A stretch of 64,000 nucleotides of DNA from Myxococcota bacterium (GTDB lineage: Bacteria > Myxococcota > XYA12-FULL-58-9 > JALHOP01), in assembly GCA_022842935.1 (NCBI GenBank), contig JALHOP010000005.1:62001-126000 (forward strand). The letters are read 5' to 3'. Below are positions 9,028 through 17,191 of the stretch, piece by piece. The notes beneath the pieces were generated by a model. The model did no database searches, had not been told where the DNA came from, and saw only the letters and a list, made by a program, of their open reading frames with translations. The translations under genes and the position numbers were made by a program. Position 1 is the first letter of the stretch. The number at the start of each line of letters is the position of its first letter.

Positions 9028-10004
9028 TGGCGGTTGCCGCACCCGCTTACCGACCGGCGGCGGATCTTGCCCTGGTTACGAGCTTCTTCAACCCCGCTGG
9101 CTTCGCTAGCAAGTGGCGCAACTACGAACGCTTCTTGGCTCCGATTCGGGCCGGCGGGCTTGCCTTGTTTTCCGTCGAATGCGCTTTCGCGGATAGACCG
9201 TTCGAGCTTCCTGCCGGCGAGAATCACCTGCGCGTACGCAGTAACTCCATCATGTTTCAGAAAGAGCGCTTGTTGAATCTGCTGGTCGAGCGCTTGCCCA
9301 CAGAATTCACGAAGGTCGCATGGGTCGATGCCGATATCTTGTTCTCCGACCCTGACTGGGCCGTTCACACCTCGCTGGCTCTCGATTCACACGTGATCGT
9401 TCAGCCTTTCGAGACCGCCTACCGTCTGCCTCCTGGGCAAGAACACTATAGCGGAGAGGGCGCGATTTGCCGGGGCTTCGCCGCTTGTCACGGGGCTGAC
9501 CCTGCTGCGCACATTCGCGGCGACTTCTGGAAGCACGGCGACACTGGCTTCGCTTGGGCAGCCAGGCGTGACGTGCTTGCCAAACACGGCCTCTACGACG
9601 CCATGATCTTGGGCAGCGCGGATCATGTCATGGCTCACGCCTCGCTTGGTGATTGGACCTCTGCGTGCATGCGCGTGACCGCTGGAGTGAATAACCCCTA
9701 CGCAGCCGACATGCGCGCTTGGGGGCGTCGCTTCTACGACGATGTCAACGGCGCGATGGGCTTCGTTCCCGGCGACGTTCTGCACTTGTGGCACGGGAGT
9801 GCCGCGAATCGACGTTACGTCGAGCGCACCAAGCAGTTGGTGACGCTTGGGTACGACCCAAAGACCGATTTGCGGCGCGGTGAAAGCGGCGCTTGGGAGT
9901 GGGCGAGCAACAAGCCCGAGCTACACGCCTGGGTCATCGATTACTTCGCGGGGCGCCAGGAGGACGAGTACGCCCCTACGGATGACTTGGCGCGCGTCCT
10001 CTAG
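9027..10004 (+). CDS. Glycosyltransferase-like protein, paralogue 2 of a tandem pair
   Basis: This 325-residue protein aligns end to end with its upstream neighbour. By eye more than half of the aligned residues are identical, including RSNS[VI]MFQKERLLN, the DxD-like motif (WVDADILF here), GFAWAARRD, GVNNPYA and HLWHGS. The pair is therefore a local tandem duplication that has since diverged. The two copies may act on different acceptors or as a heterodimer; this is inference. It is the last gene of the radical SAM operon. Its TAG stop overlaps, on the other strand, the stop of the following convergent gene by three bases (the palindrome ctag at 10001-10004). Confidence 0.7.
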   Translation: MAVAAPAYRPAADLALVTSFFNPAGFASKWRNYERFLAPIRAGGLALFSVECAFADRPFELPAGENHLRVRSNSIMFQKERLLNLLVERLPTEFTKVAWVDADILFSDPDWAVHTSLALDSHVIVQPFETAYRLPPGQEHYSGEGAICRGFAACHGADPAAHIRGDFWKHGDTGFAWAARRDVLAKHGLYDAMILGSADHVMAHASLGDWTSACMRVTAGVNNPYAADMRAWGRRFYDDVNGAMGFVPGDVLHLWHGSAANRRYVERTKQLVTLGYDPKTDLRRGESGAWEWASNKPELHAWVIDYFAGRQEDEYAPTDDLARVL

Positions 10005-10723
10005 CGGGAAATGGTTCGCTGGAAGCTACGCTCGAGGTAGCCGGAGAGCTCCATGCCGAACTTCACCTCGCGCTCGTAACCGTCGTTCGGCGCCTGCTGC
10101 AGGACCTCGGCGGCAGCGGCGCGGAACGGTACAACTTGGTCCGGGGGCAGGGTGCGAAAGAGCTCGTCGATGAGCGACTTGATACGGTTGGTTTCAGGGC
10201 CGGTCAGGCGGACGCGCTGACCGTTGAAGCGGGCGTGCTGGTGGTCCGCGGGAACGTTCACGTTGAAGCCCGGGCTGTCCGCAAGGTGCGTCCCGACGAT
10301 GGCGCGGAACACTTCGGCCGCTTGAGCGGCGTTTCCTACCCCTGACAGGTCGAAGCCGGTGGGCGCCTGGGTTTGCTGCTGCTGGCCGAGCTGGACACCG
10401 GTTGGGAGGAGGGTGCTCTGGAACGCACCGTCAAGCCGGCCAGCGAGGTTCAGGACGCGCTGACGCTCGCGGCTGCTGCCCTGGTGGTTGTAAAGCATGC
10501 CTGCCACCCGATTGCGGAAGGTCGAGCGATCAACGACGGCAGGCAAATTGGTCAGCAACCCCTGGTAGCGCTGCAGCAGCTGCTCTTGCTCGGGGGTATT
10601 CAGACGAATGAGGTCACCCTCTTCGACGAACTGCTCACGGTCGCCGATTTCGCTGTCGAACATCCCAGTGAAGGTCGTTGCGGCGAGCTCGCCCGACGGG
10701 CGCGTGACGGTCGGATTGGACAC
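10001..10723 (-). CDS. Unknown protein, signal-less, helical
   Basis: I do not recognise this 240-residue protein. It begins with a GTG at 10723 (Ser-Asn-Pro-Thr-Val-Thr next) and a weak GGGG ribosome site. The N-terminus is Ser/Thr-rich, residues 30-100 are helical, and a Gln-rich patch (GQQQQTQ near 124) precedes a second helical domain with FRTLPPDQVVPFRAAAAEV. No signal peptide, membrane segment, cysteines or catalytic motif are visible. It stands alone, convergent to the glycosyltransferase operon and divergent from maiA. It resembles the other signal-less minus-strand proteins in overall style but not in detectable sequence. Confidence 0.65.
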   Translation of the reverse strand: MSNPTVTRPSGELAATTFTGMFDSEIGDREQFVEEGDLIRLNTPEQEQLLQRYQGLLTNLPAVVDRSTFRNRVAGMLYNHQGSSRERQRVLNLAGRLDGAFQSTLLPTGVQLGQQQQTQAPTGFDLSGVGNAAQAAEVFRAIVGTHLADSPGFNVNVPADHQHARFNGQRVRLTGPETNRIKSLIDELFRTLPPDQVVPFRAAAAEVLQQAPNDGYEREVKFGMELSGYLERSFQRTISR

Positions 10724-10823
10724 GGTGACCCCAGAAATAAGGTGTGAGCGTCAGATATCGGCGGGGGAGGACCAAGGTTGTGCGGGGTGACCGTGCCGTC
10801 GGGGCGTGATAAGGCCCCCAAAC

Positions 10824-11459
10824 GTGAAGCTCTACAACTACTGGCGCAGCACTTCGAGCTGGCGCGTCCGAATCGCCCTGGCCCTCAAGGGGCTGGCCTA
10901 CGACTACGTCGCGGTCCACCTCGTGCGCGACGGCGGCGAGCAGCACAAGGACACCTACCGGGGCAAAAACCCCATGGAGCAGGTCCCGACCCTCGAGCTC
11001 GATGACGGCACTCTCTTGCGCCAGTCGCTCGCGATCATTGGCTACCTGGACGAAAAGCACCCCAGCCCACCCCTCCTTCCCGACGACCTCAAGCTGCGCG
11101 CCTTCACACGGGAGGCCGCTGAAATCATGAACTCGGGTATGCAGCCCCTGCATAACCTAGCGGTGCTCGAGCGCTTGCGGGCGGCGACCATGGACGAAAA
11201 GGCCTGGACGCGTCATTTCGTTGGACGCGGGCTCATGGCGCTCGAGGCAATCGCGCAGGAGCACGCGGGGCGCTACTTGGTTGCTGACGCGGTGAGCCTT
11301 GCCGACATTTGCCTGATCCCGCAAATCTACGCCGCACGTCGGTTTGATGTGGATTTGACGGGGTGCCCGTTGCTCGTGCAGATCGCTGACCGGGTCGCTG
11401 CCGAACCGGCGTTTTCCAGCACGCATCCCGATCGGCAACCTGACGCGAACAAAACTTGA
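10824..11459 (+). CDS. maiA: Maleylacetoacetate isomerase (zeta-class GST)
   Basis: The protein has 211 residues and starts at the GTG at 10824 (Met-Lys-Leu-Tyr-Asn-Tyr-Trp), the usual family N-terminus, with AAGG nine bases upstream. A GTG at 10806 would add six residues. It is a glutathione-dependent cis-trans isomerase converting 4-maleylacetoacetate to 4-fumarylacetoacetate in tyrosine catabolism. The zeta-class active-site segment is RSTSSWRVRIAL, followed by KNPMEQVPTLELDDG and the glutathione-binding QSLAIIGYLDE. The C-terminal helical domain has SLADICLIPQ. The classic SSCS motif here has Ser in place of Cys, as in many bacterial members. The next gene is hpd, 41 bases downstream, which confirms the pathway; homogentisate dioxygenase and fumarylacetoacetase are not in the window. 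Confidence 0.9.
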   Translation: MKLYNYWRSTSSWRVRIALALKGLAYDYVAVHLVRDGGEQHKDTYRGKNPMEQVPTLELDDGTLLRQSLAIIGYLDEKHPSPPLLPDDLKLRAFTREAAEIMNSGMQPLHNLAVLERLRAATMDEKAWTRHFVGRGLMALEAIAQEHAGRYLVADAVSLADICLIPQIYAARRFDVDLTGCPLLVQIADRVAAEPAFSSTHPDRQPDANKT

Positions 11460-11500
11460 GAGCGGCCCGCCGACCCTGGCGGGCGAAGGAAAGACGTCCC

Positions 11501-12679
11501 ATGGCGAAGCTTGAGTCGCTCGGTATCACCGGTTTCGAAGCGCTCCACTATTACGTCCACGACCTGGACCGTAGCCGGAAGTTCTACACCGGCAACATGG
11601 ACTTCGCGGAGATGGGCGTGTCGAGCCCCGAGCTCGAGGCGAAGACCAAGCAAAAGTCCGCGCTCTTCACGGCCGGCAACGTGATGGTGCTCTGCTCGCA
11701 GCCCCTGGCGGGCGCCAAGGGACGCGTCGCGAGCTTCATGAAGAAGCACCCCGACGGCGTCGGTACCATCATCTTCGGCGTCAAGGACGCCGAGGCCGCT
11801 TACAAGCTCATCGAGAAGCGCGGCGGCACGCCGATGGAAGAGGTCCAACGCTATAGCGACGCGAACGGCTCGATGGCGTGGTTCACCATCACGACGCCGT
11901 TCGGCGACACGAACTTTCGCTTCGTCGAGCGCAAGGGCAAGACGCCGTTCTTCCCGGGTTTCGTGCAGCACGCGAAGCCCACGGGCGGCAAGAACCGCTT
12001 CGGGTTCACGCACATCGATCACATCACCTCGAACTTCCAGACGATGTCGCCAGCGCTCCTGTGGATGGAGCATGTTTTGGGTTTCGAGAAGTTCTGGCAC
12101 ATCGAGTTCCACACCAACGATGTCCACGACGAGAAGCAGGGCGGCATGGGCGCCATGGCCACCCACGGCTCGGGCCTCAAGTCCGAGGTCATGTACGACA
12201 AAGAGTCGGGTGTGAAGTTCGCCAATAACGAGCCGGCGCGCCCGTTCTTCAAGTCGTCGCAGATCTATGTCTTCCACGAAGACCACCGTGGCGACGGCGT
12301 GCAGCACGCGGCGCTCGTCGTGCCCAACATCATCGACACCGTGCGGGGCCTCCGCCAAAACGGAGTGAGCTTCATGCCGACGCCGGGTAGCTACTACGAC
12401 ATGTTGCCGGAGCGCATCGTCAAACTCGGCATTGAAAAGATCGACGAGGACATCAAGGTCCTGCGCGATCTCGAGATCCTCGTCGATGGGGAAGGCAAGA
12501 ACCGCTACATGCTGCAGATCTTCTTGAAAGAGTCGGCGGCGCTCTACAAAGAAGCCGAGGCTGGACCGTTCTTCTACGAGATCATCCAGCGCAAGGGCGA
12601 TCAGGGCTTTGGCGGCGGGAACTTCCGCGCCTTGTTCGAGAGCATCGAGCGCGAACAGCAGGCGACCGGCCGCGTCTAG
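11501..12679 (+). CDS. hpd: 4-hydroxyphenylpyruvate dioxygenase
   Basis: The protein has 392 residues from the ATG at 11501, chosen because GAAGGAAAG precedes it by a normal distance; an in-frame start 45 bases earlier adds a basic tail and lacks support. It is a vicinal-oxygen-chelate Fe(II) enzyme that turns 4-hydroxyphenylpyruvate into homogentisate. The expected iron ligands are visible: H174 in HIDHITSN, H269 in VQHAALVV and E360 in FYEIIQRKG. The conserved C-terminal GFGGGNFRALFESIE is intact, so it should be active. It follows maiA in one transcription unit. A minus-strand open frame (12582-13010) overlaps the last 98 bases. Confidence 0.95.
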   Translation: MAKLESLGITGFEALHYYVHDLDRSRKFYTGNMDFAEMGVSSPELEAKTKQKSALFTAGNVMVLCSQPLAGAKGRVASFMKKHPDGVGTIIFGVKDAEAAYKLIEKRGGTPMEEVQRYSDANGSMAWFTITTPFGDTNFRFVERKGKTPFFPGFVQHAKPTGGKNRFGFTHIDHITSNFQTMSPALLWMEHVLGFEKFWHIEFHTNDVHDEKQGGMGAMATHGSGLKSEVMYDKESGVKFANNEPARPFFKSSQIYVFHEDHRGDGVQHAALVVPNIIDTVRGLRQNGVSFMPTPGSYYDMLPERIVKLGIEKIDEDIKVLRDLEILVDGEGKNRYMLQIFLKESAALYKEAEAGPFFYEIIQRKGDQGFGGGNFRALFESIEREQQATGRV

Positions 12680-13010
12680 CGGCATCGGCGTGAGCGAGCC
12701 ATTTGGCCTGATGGCTGCCTGGCCGCTTCGACGTGGGGCCGTACGTCACGGTTCCACCGCTCTCGTCCATGCGTACTGCGACCTTCTGCTCGAAGATGTA
12801 TGGGAACGTGCCGGCGACGCGGGGGATCTCCAACAGGCAATAGAGAATCGTGTCGAAGTGGGTGAAGCTACCGTGCTGGACTGTGCCCTGAGCGGCCGCG
12901 CTGCCCATGATCTCGCGGAAGTGCTCGGCCGGGCGGAGTTGCACGGGGTGTGACGATACCGTCGACAGCGTCACTTCTCCGACCGCATTGCATCGTGGGG
13001 CCGGGTTCAA
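12582..13010 (-). CDS. Possible small protein or gene remnant downstream of the AAA+ gene
   Basis: This open frame of 142 codons has a TTG start, 16 bases after the stop of the AAA+ gene and in the same direction. The stretch FTHFDTILYCLLEIPRVAG near residues 49-67 looks protein-like. The last 32 codons run antisense into hpd and look like shadow sequence (Arg-rich), so the true gene may end earlier or be frameshifted; a TAG in another frame lies exactly at the hpd stop. It has no ribosome site and no recognised family. Outside this frame the 12680-13026 interval holds nothing else I can identify. Confidence 0.3.
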   Translation of the reverse strand: MNPAPRCNAVGEVTLSTVSSHPVQLRPAEHFREIMGSAAAQGTVQHGSFTHFDTILYCLLEIPRVAGTFPYIFEQKVAVRMDESGGTVTYGPTSKRPGSHQAKWLAHADAARRGRSPAVRARCSRTRRGSSRRQSPDRPCAG

Positions 13011-13026
13011 CGGCCTAGTCGGAGCG

Positions 13027-15510
13027 TCATTTCGCCTTCCCGGCTCTCGCCGGAGCGGGGTTCGGCGCTGGCCGTTTCGGCAAGCTCAAGGTCCCGCGCC
13101 GTGGCGATGTGAGCGCCCCTCGGAAGACGCTGCCGCTCACCATCTCAGCGCGCTGGAAGTTCTCACACAGCGCTGCGATTTCCTCGGTGGGTGCGCCGTT
13201 GCACCGGCGAATGAGCTGTTCGAGCTCCTGGAGCTGGCGCGGGGTCGCGCGGAGAGGACGGGCGTCGAGATACCGGGTGATCACTTCGGTCACCGTCTTG
13301 CGAAGGTTTGCGTCCTCGATGCTGCGGGCAGCGAACGCGATGCCCACGGCCTGAACCGATTGCGCCGGCGGGCCGATGAGTACGTCTGGCGCGACGGCTT
13401 TGCCCTTGCCGAATGCATCCCCAACGACCGCACGCATCGCGTCGAGACGCGCAATTGCGCTATCGCGTACCTGCTCGGCCTCGTACACCTTGCGGAACAT
13501 CGTGAACGGACTCACGGAGCGAAAGTCGCTCTCTGCGCCGCCGGCAGGTTGCGCACCCGAGACCTCGACAGCATCGCTCAGCGCACGGAGCGCGGCTTCG
13601 CGGTCCTTCTTGACGCTCATCGCAGGCTCACCCGACAGGAGAGACGCGTCCGCGTCGAAGTTGATCGCGGCACGAAACGCTCCAGCGGTCGCTTCGCGCA
13701 CGCGTAGGTCGTTCAACGATGACGTCGCGGCGTACGGAGCGATGGCGCGAAGCACGTCCGACAGGTGAGCTCTCGCGGCGACCGGACTCTTGTGCTGTGC
13801 CGCGAAAGCGGCCTTGGTCAAAGCGCCGCTCTCCTCGCGCTCGAGGTAAGGAGCCAGGAGCCCGACCAGCTCGATGAGCTGTTCGACGAACTGCGTGTCA
13901 TCCCCAGCGGTTTTGCGCGTCGCGCGCACCTGATTGATGTCCGCGAAGACGTTGGCGGCGGCCGGGGCCTTGGTGGTGGGAATTACAGCGAGCGCGCGCG
14001 AAGACGATGGTGTCTCCGCGCTCGCGCCTGCGACCTGTGCTTTTGGCAAGCGCTGACCTTCGAGAGCAAGCCGGAGCGATTGCTTCAGGACCTCGGCTCG
14101 CTCGCCCGCGTCCTTACCTTCGCCCGCCCGTTGCCGTGCTTGGTTGAGTGTTTCGCGCAGCCCCGATGCCTCTGGTAACGCGTTCATGACAGCGACCACG
14201 GCGGCGTCCAGCCGGTCGGCTACCACCGTGCTGTCGTCCTTGCTGAGCTCGGCTTCGGCACTCGCTTCAGCGAGTTTCTCGCGTGCCCGAGGAGTACTGA
14301 CGCGCAGAGGTACGAAGTCGAGGCGCTTGCCGTCTTCAGAGGGCTGAGCGGCGATGGCGTCGTACGGCTTGATGATGCGATCGGTGACGAGGTTGCCGAG
14401 TGGCGTCACGAATTCCGTCTGAATGAGCCGCCGTAGCGGACGGGCGCCGAACTCTGCGTCGAAGCCGCGCGCGTCAACCCACTTGAGTGCCGCGGGGGTC
14501 AGGCGTAGCGAAGCGCCGTGCATGTTGGGTAGCCCGTTGAGCAGGGTTTCTACCTTTTGGACTTCGCGCCGCCGGATCTGCGGGATGTGCTCTGGCTTGA
14601 GCCAGTTGTAGAAAACGAAGAAGTCCTGACGGTTCAGAAACTCGGGCGCGAAGACCCCACGCAACTCGTCGCGGAACTCGTCCGGCGTCGGCAAGACGCG
14701 CTCGGCCGGCTTGCTTGCGGCCGCGAGATCGGCGCCGAAGCCGATCTTCGGCTTGTCGTTTTCCGTCCGCTTGGCGAACTTCTCGACGCCAGCGTTGCTC
14801 GTCTTGAGAATAAGCACGTTGTACATCTTGATTTCGTTGAGCTCGGCACCGTCGTTGTTGCCGTCGCCCTTCTTCGGGACCCAGACGCGCAAAATGCCGT
14901 TCTCTTCGACCTCGAGGAGCAGCTTCTGGAAGTCGGGATGCGCCTTCTCGAACTCGTCGAGGAGCAGCACGACGATGTCGCTGTGCGGGGACTTGTGCTT
15001 GTCGAGAAACTCTTGCGTGAGCATGGGCATGGTCTTGCCATGGCCAGTGTAGGTGGGGGGCGCGCCGACCCAGCTCGCGAGTGCCGACTTCTCTTGCAGC
15101 TCACCGCACGGGATCTTGATGAAGAGGGGCTCCTTGTGGAGGCAAATGGCGATCTGCTCTGCCGTTAGCGTCTTGCCGACCCCGGTTGGGCCGCCCAAGA
15201 AGCCGACGCCAACCGGGCGCTTCGGGTCCGCAAGGCCGCTCTCGTAGCGCTGGATGCAGCCCAAGATTGGCGGAAAGGCATGTGATTGGCCGAGTACGTT
15301 ACTCGAAAGCTGCGTCAACATGGTCGCGTAGCGCGCTGGCAGGCTGTGGGCGTCGAGCACGGTGCGACCGCGCCGGTCGATCCGCATGACGCGGTCGGCG
15401 GCCGGAGACGGCGAGCCGCCCGGCGCAGTGGGTGACGAGCGCACCTCGGGCTTCTGTGGGGTCGCGGACGTGAGGAGGCCCGGTTTCAGCTGCGCTGGTT
15501 GAGTATTCAT
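13027..15510 (-). CDS. Single-ring ClpB/Hsp100 D2-like AAA+ ATPase with long helical tail
   Basis: The protein has 827 residues from the ATG at 15510; the frame stays open 36 codons further to a TTG, which I reject. Residues 1-45 are Ser/Thr/Pro-rich and probably unstructured. One AAA+ module follows, of the Clp/Hsp100 second-ring type: Walker A GPTGVGKT near 105, Walker B LLLDEFEKAHPDFQ near 187, sensor 1 TSNAG, and the sensor 2 block GARPLRRLIQ. Normal ClpB has two rings plus an N-domain and a coiled-coil; here only one ring is present. About 420 residues after it are helical and unrecognised. The ATPase motifs look complete, so it could unfold or load client proteins. The partner is unknown; the signal-less unknown proteins of the window are candidates by inference only. 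Confidence 0.8.
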   Translation of the reverse strand: MNTQPAQLKPGLLTSATPQKPEVRSSPTAPGGSPSPAADRVMRIDRRGRTVLDAHSLPARYATMLTQLSSNVLGQSHAFPPILGCIQRYESGLADPKRPVGVGFLGGPTGVGKTLTAEQIAICLHKEPLFIKIPCGELQEKSALASWVGAPPTYTGHGKTMPMLTQEFLDKHKSPHSDIVVLLLDEFEKAHPDFQKLLLEVEENGILRVWVPKKGDGNNDGAELNEIKMYNVLILKTSNAGVEKFAKRTENDKPKIGFGADLAAASKPAERVLPTPDEFRDELRGVFAPEFLNRQDFFVFYNWLKPEHIPQIRRREVQKVETLLNGLPNMHGASLRLTPAALKWVDARGFDAEFGARPLRRLIQTEFVTPLGNLVTDRIIKPYDAIAAQPSEDGKRLDFVPLRVSTPRAREKLAEASAEAELSKDDSTVVADRLDAAVVAVMNALPEASGLRETLNQARQRAGEGKDAGERAEVLKQSLRLALEGQRLPKAQVAGASAETPSSSRALAVIPTTKAPAAANVFADINQVRATRKTAGDDTQFVEQLIELVGLLAPYLEREESGALTKAAFAAQHKSPVAARAHLSDVLRAIAPYAATSSLNDLRVREATAGAFRAAINFDADASLLSGEPAMSVKKDREAALRALSDAVEVSGAQPAGGAESDFRSVSPFTMFRKVYEAEQVRDSAIARLDAMRAVVGDAFGKGKAVAPDVLIGPPAQSVQAVGIAFAARSIEDANLRKTVTEVITRYLDARPLRATPRQLQELEQLIRRCNGAPTEEIAALCENFQRAEMVSGSVFRGALTSPRRGTLSLPKRPAPNPAPARAGKAK

Positions 15511-15714
15511 CAGAGGCTGTATCGGCGGAGCCGATAAGAAGTCGCTAAGCCGCTGAATTTTGGCTTCAGTGTCGCTCTGGCATCGACGAATTCGAAGACG
15601 GAATTCGTGGGGATTCAACAGTGGGCTGCTGTTGCGACGCTTCGTTGGGCAGATCGCGGTGGCTCATGCTTCGCCAGCGCTGCCGCCAGGAACGGCTTGC
15701 CCCCGGTGCCTGTC

Positions 15715-16431
15715 TCAACGGGCGAAGACGATATCTCCGTCGGCGTCGAGCGTGGGGTAGGGTTCGCCGCGCTTTGCGTAGTAGTCCGCCATGGCGGGAT
15801 GCAGGTACTCGAAGAGGAGGCGCTGCGCATCTGCGTCAGCGATTCGCGGCGTCGCGTACATGCCTCTGTCTTCGCGCTGGCGCTGCGCCTCGTAGAGGAT
15901 AACCGCTGCGGCCACCGAGACGTTGAGGGACGCCACCAGCCCAGCCATCGGGATGACCACTTCGGCGTCGACCAAGCCGAGCGCTTCTTCGGTGACTCCA
16001 CCAAGCTCCTGTCCGAGCAAGAGTGCTGTTGGCTTGGTGTAGTCGAAGGCTCGAAAATCGATCGCGCGCGCCGACAAATGAGCAGCGATGACTGTGTGTC
16101 CGCTTGCGCGAACGGCTGCGATTGCTGCGGTCACCTCGGAGTGTCGGTGAATACGCACCCACTTCTCGGCGCTCTGGGCGACAGCAGGGTTCGATGCGAC
16201 CGGCCGCGATGTCGATTCCGGCGCGCCGCGTACGAGGCGGTCGGTTTCACTGCTCACTCCCCGCGTCCGCTCGGGCGTGACGGCATGGGCGTCGAGGATC
16301 CCCACCGCGTCACAGGTGCGTATCACCGCCGAGAAGTTGTGCGGCTTGTGGACGTTCTCCATCACCACGGTCAGGTCGGGCTGACGTCGGTCGATGACGG
16401 CACGGAGCTTCTCGAGGCGCTCCCGACTCAC
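15715..16431 (-). CDS. trmH: tRNA (guanosine(18)-2'-O)-methyltransferase TrmH
   Basis: The protein has 238 residues, the usual length of the family. It uses SAM to methylate the ribose of G18 in the tRNA D-loop. The N-terminus RRQPDLTVVMENVHKPHN and RTCDAVGI are characteristic of TrmH proper. The SPOUT knot motifs GQELGGVTEEAL and IPMAGLVASLNVSVA are intact, and the C-terminal RLLFEYLHP and PYP blocks match the enzyme. It follows the FGE-like lipoprotein gene by 13 bases in the same direction and may be cotranscribed, although the functions look unrelated. The 204 bases between it and the AAA+ gene start hold no gene. Confidence 0.93.
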   Translation of the reverse strand: MSRERLEKLRAVIDRRQPDLTVVMENVHKPHNFSAVIRTCDAVGILDAHAVTPERTRGVSSETDRLVRGAPESTSRPVASNPAVAQSAEKWVRIHRHSEVTAAIAAVRASGHTVIAAHLSARAIDFRAFDYTKPTALLLGQELGGVTEEALGLVDAEVVIPMAGLVASLNVSVAAAVILYEAQRQREDRGMYATPRIADADAQRLLFEYLHPAMADYYAKRGEPYPTLDADGDIVFAR

Positions 16432-16444
16432 TCGCTACTCCGCA

Positions 16445-17191
16445 TCAGAGGCAGCAGCGAAAGCCGCGGTCTTCGGGGGCGTTGAACGGCGCGTCGCGGT
16501 ATTCCTCGCCGACGCAACGCAAGGCGACGTTGTTGCCCTGATAGCTCCCACCGCGAACCGCTCGATCGTTGAAGACACCGCTCCCCGGGATACGCTCGGC
16601 CGCCGTCGAGGTCCACTCCGAGAGATTGCCGGACATGTCATAGACACCGAATTCGCTGCCGCAGGTGTCGAGCGAGCCGGTCAAGAGAGGGTTGCTCTCT
16701 GCGTAGTTGAAAAAGCCGTTGCACGCCTTCTCGTCGACAGAGTCCCCATACGGATAGAGCAAGGCTTGCGGTCCTCGGCACGCGCGTTCCCATTCGTCGC
16801 GGGTGCACAGCCGCTTGCCCGCGTTTTCGCACGCGGCTTTCGCTTGGTAGAACGAAACCCCCGCGGCAGGCTCCGATTGCAAGCCGACGCGCGCGATGGC
16901 AGTGGTGCTGCCGTCTGTCGCGTCGCTCGTGTCGAGCGTCGCCTGAAAGGCGTTACCCCGACTGCCTCCGTCGAGCGATGCTTCGAAGACGTCAATGCAG
17001 AACTCGGTGCCGTTCGCGAAGACGACGCGACGCATGAGCCCACTGTTGGTCTCGCACTGCACGCCAGGCACGGCGTCGATACTCGGCACGGGACGTACCG
17101 GTGGATCCAGGTTCGGATCGTTGGCCGGGTTGTAGCGCTCGGGGCAGGCGAGAGAAAATGCGGCAACGCCCGCCAGCATGAGCCGCTTCAT
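16445..17191 (-). CDS. FGE/SUMF-domain lipoprotein
   Basis: The protein has 248 residues. It starts with a short signal peptide ending FSLAC, an imperfect lipobox, so it is probably a lipoprotein. The rest is a formylglycine-generating-enzyme (C-type-lectin-like) domain: GKRLCTRDEWERACRG, YPYGDSVDEKACNGF, GVYDMSGNLSEWTS, RAVRGGSYQGNN, and a final RGFRCC. These motifs occur both in true sulfatase activators and in many binding or unknown proteins. The sulfatase-fold enzymes of this window do not carry the Cys/Ser-x-Pro-x-Arg target, so activation of them is unlikely. Its start overlaps the stop of the MYXO-CTERM-like gene by four bases (ATGA), which suggests joint action at the surface. Confidence 0.8.
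   Translation of the reverse strand: MKRLMLAGVAAFSLACPERYNPANDPNLDPPVRPVPSIDAVPGVQCETNSGLMRRVVFANGTEFCIDVFEASLDGGSRGNAFQATLDTSDATDGSTTAIARVGLQSEPAAGVSFYQAKAACENAGKRLCTRDEWERACRGPQALLYPYGDSVDEKACNGFFNYAESNPLLTGSLDTCGSEFGVYDMSGNLSEWTSTAAERIPGSGVFNDRAVRGGSYQGNNVALRCVGEEYRDAPFNAPEDRGFRCCL

Noticed and set aside
11327-12685. Open frame of 452 codons opposite hpd
   Set aside because: Pure shadow of hpd; rich in Arg, Glu and Leu with no fold-like pattern.
13027-15510. ClpV of a type VI secretion system
   Set aside because: Only one AAA+ ring is present and no type VI structural gene lies in the window.
16445-17191. FGE-like protein as activator of the nearby sulfatase-fold enzymes
   Set aside because: None of the three enzymes has the Cys/Ser-x-Pro-x-Arg modification site.
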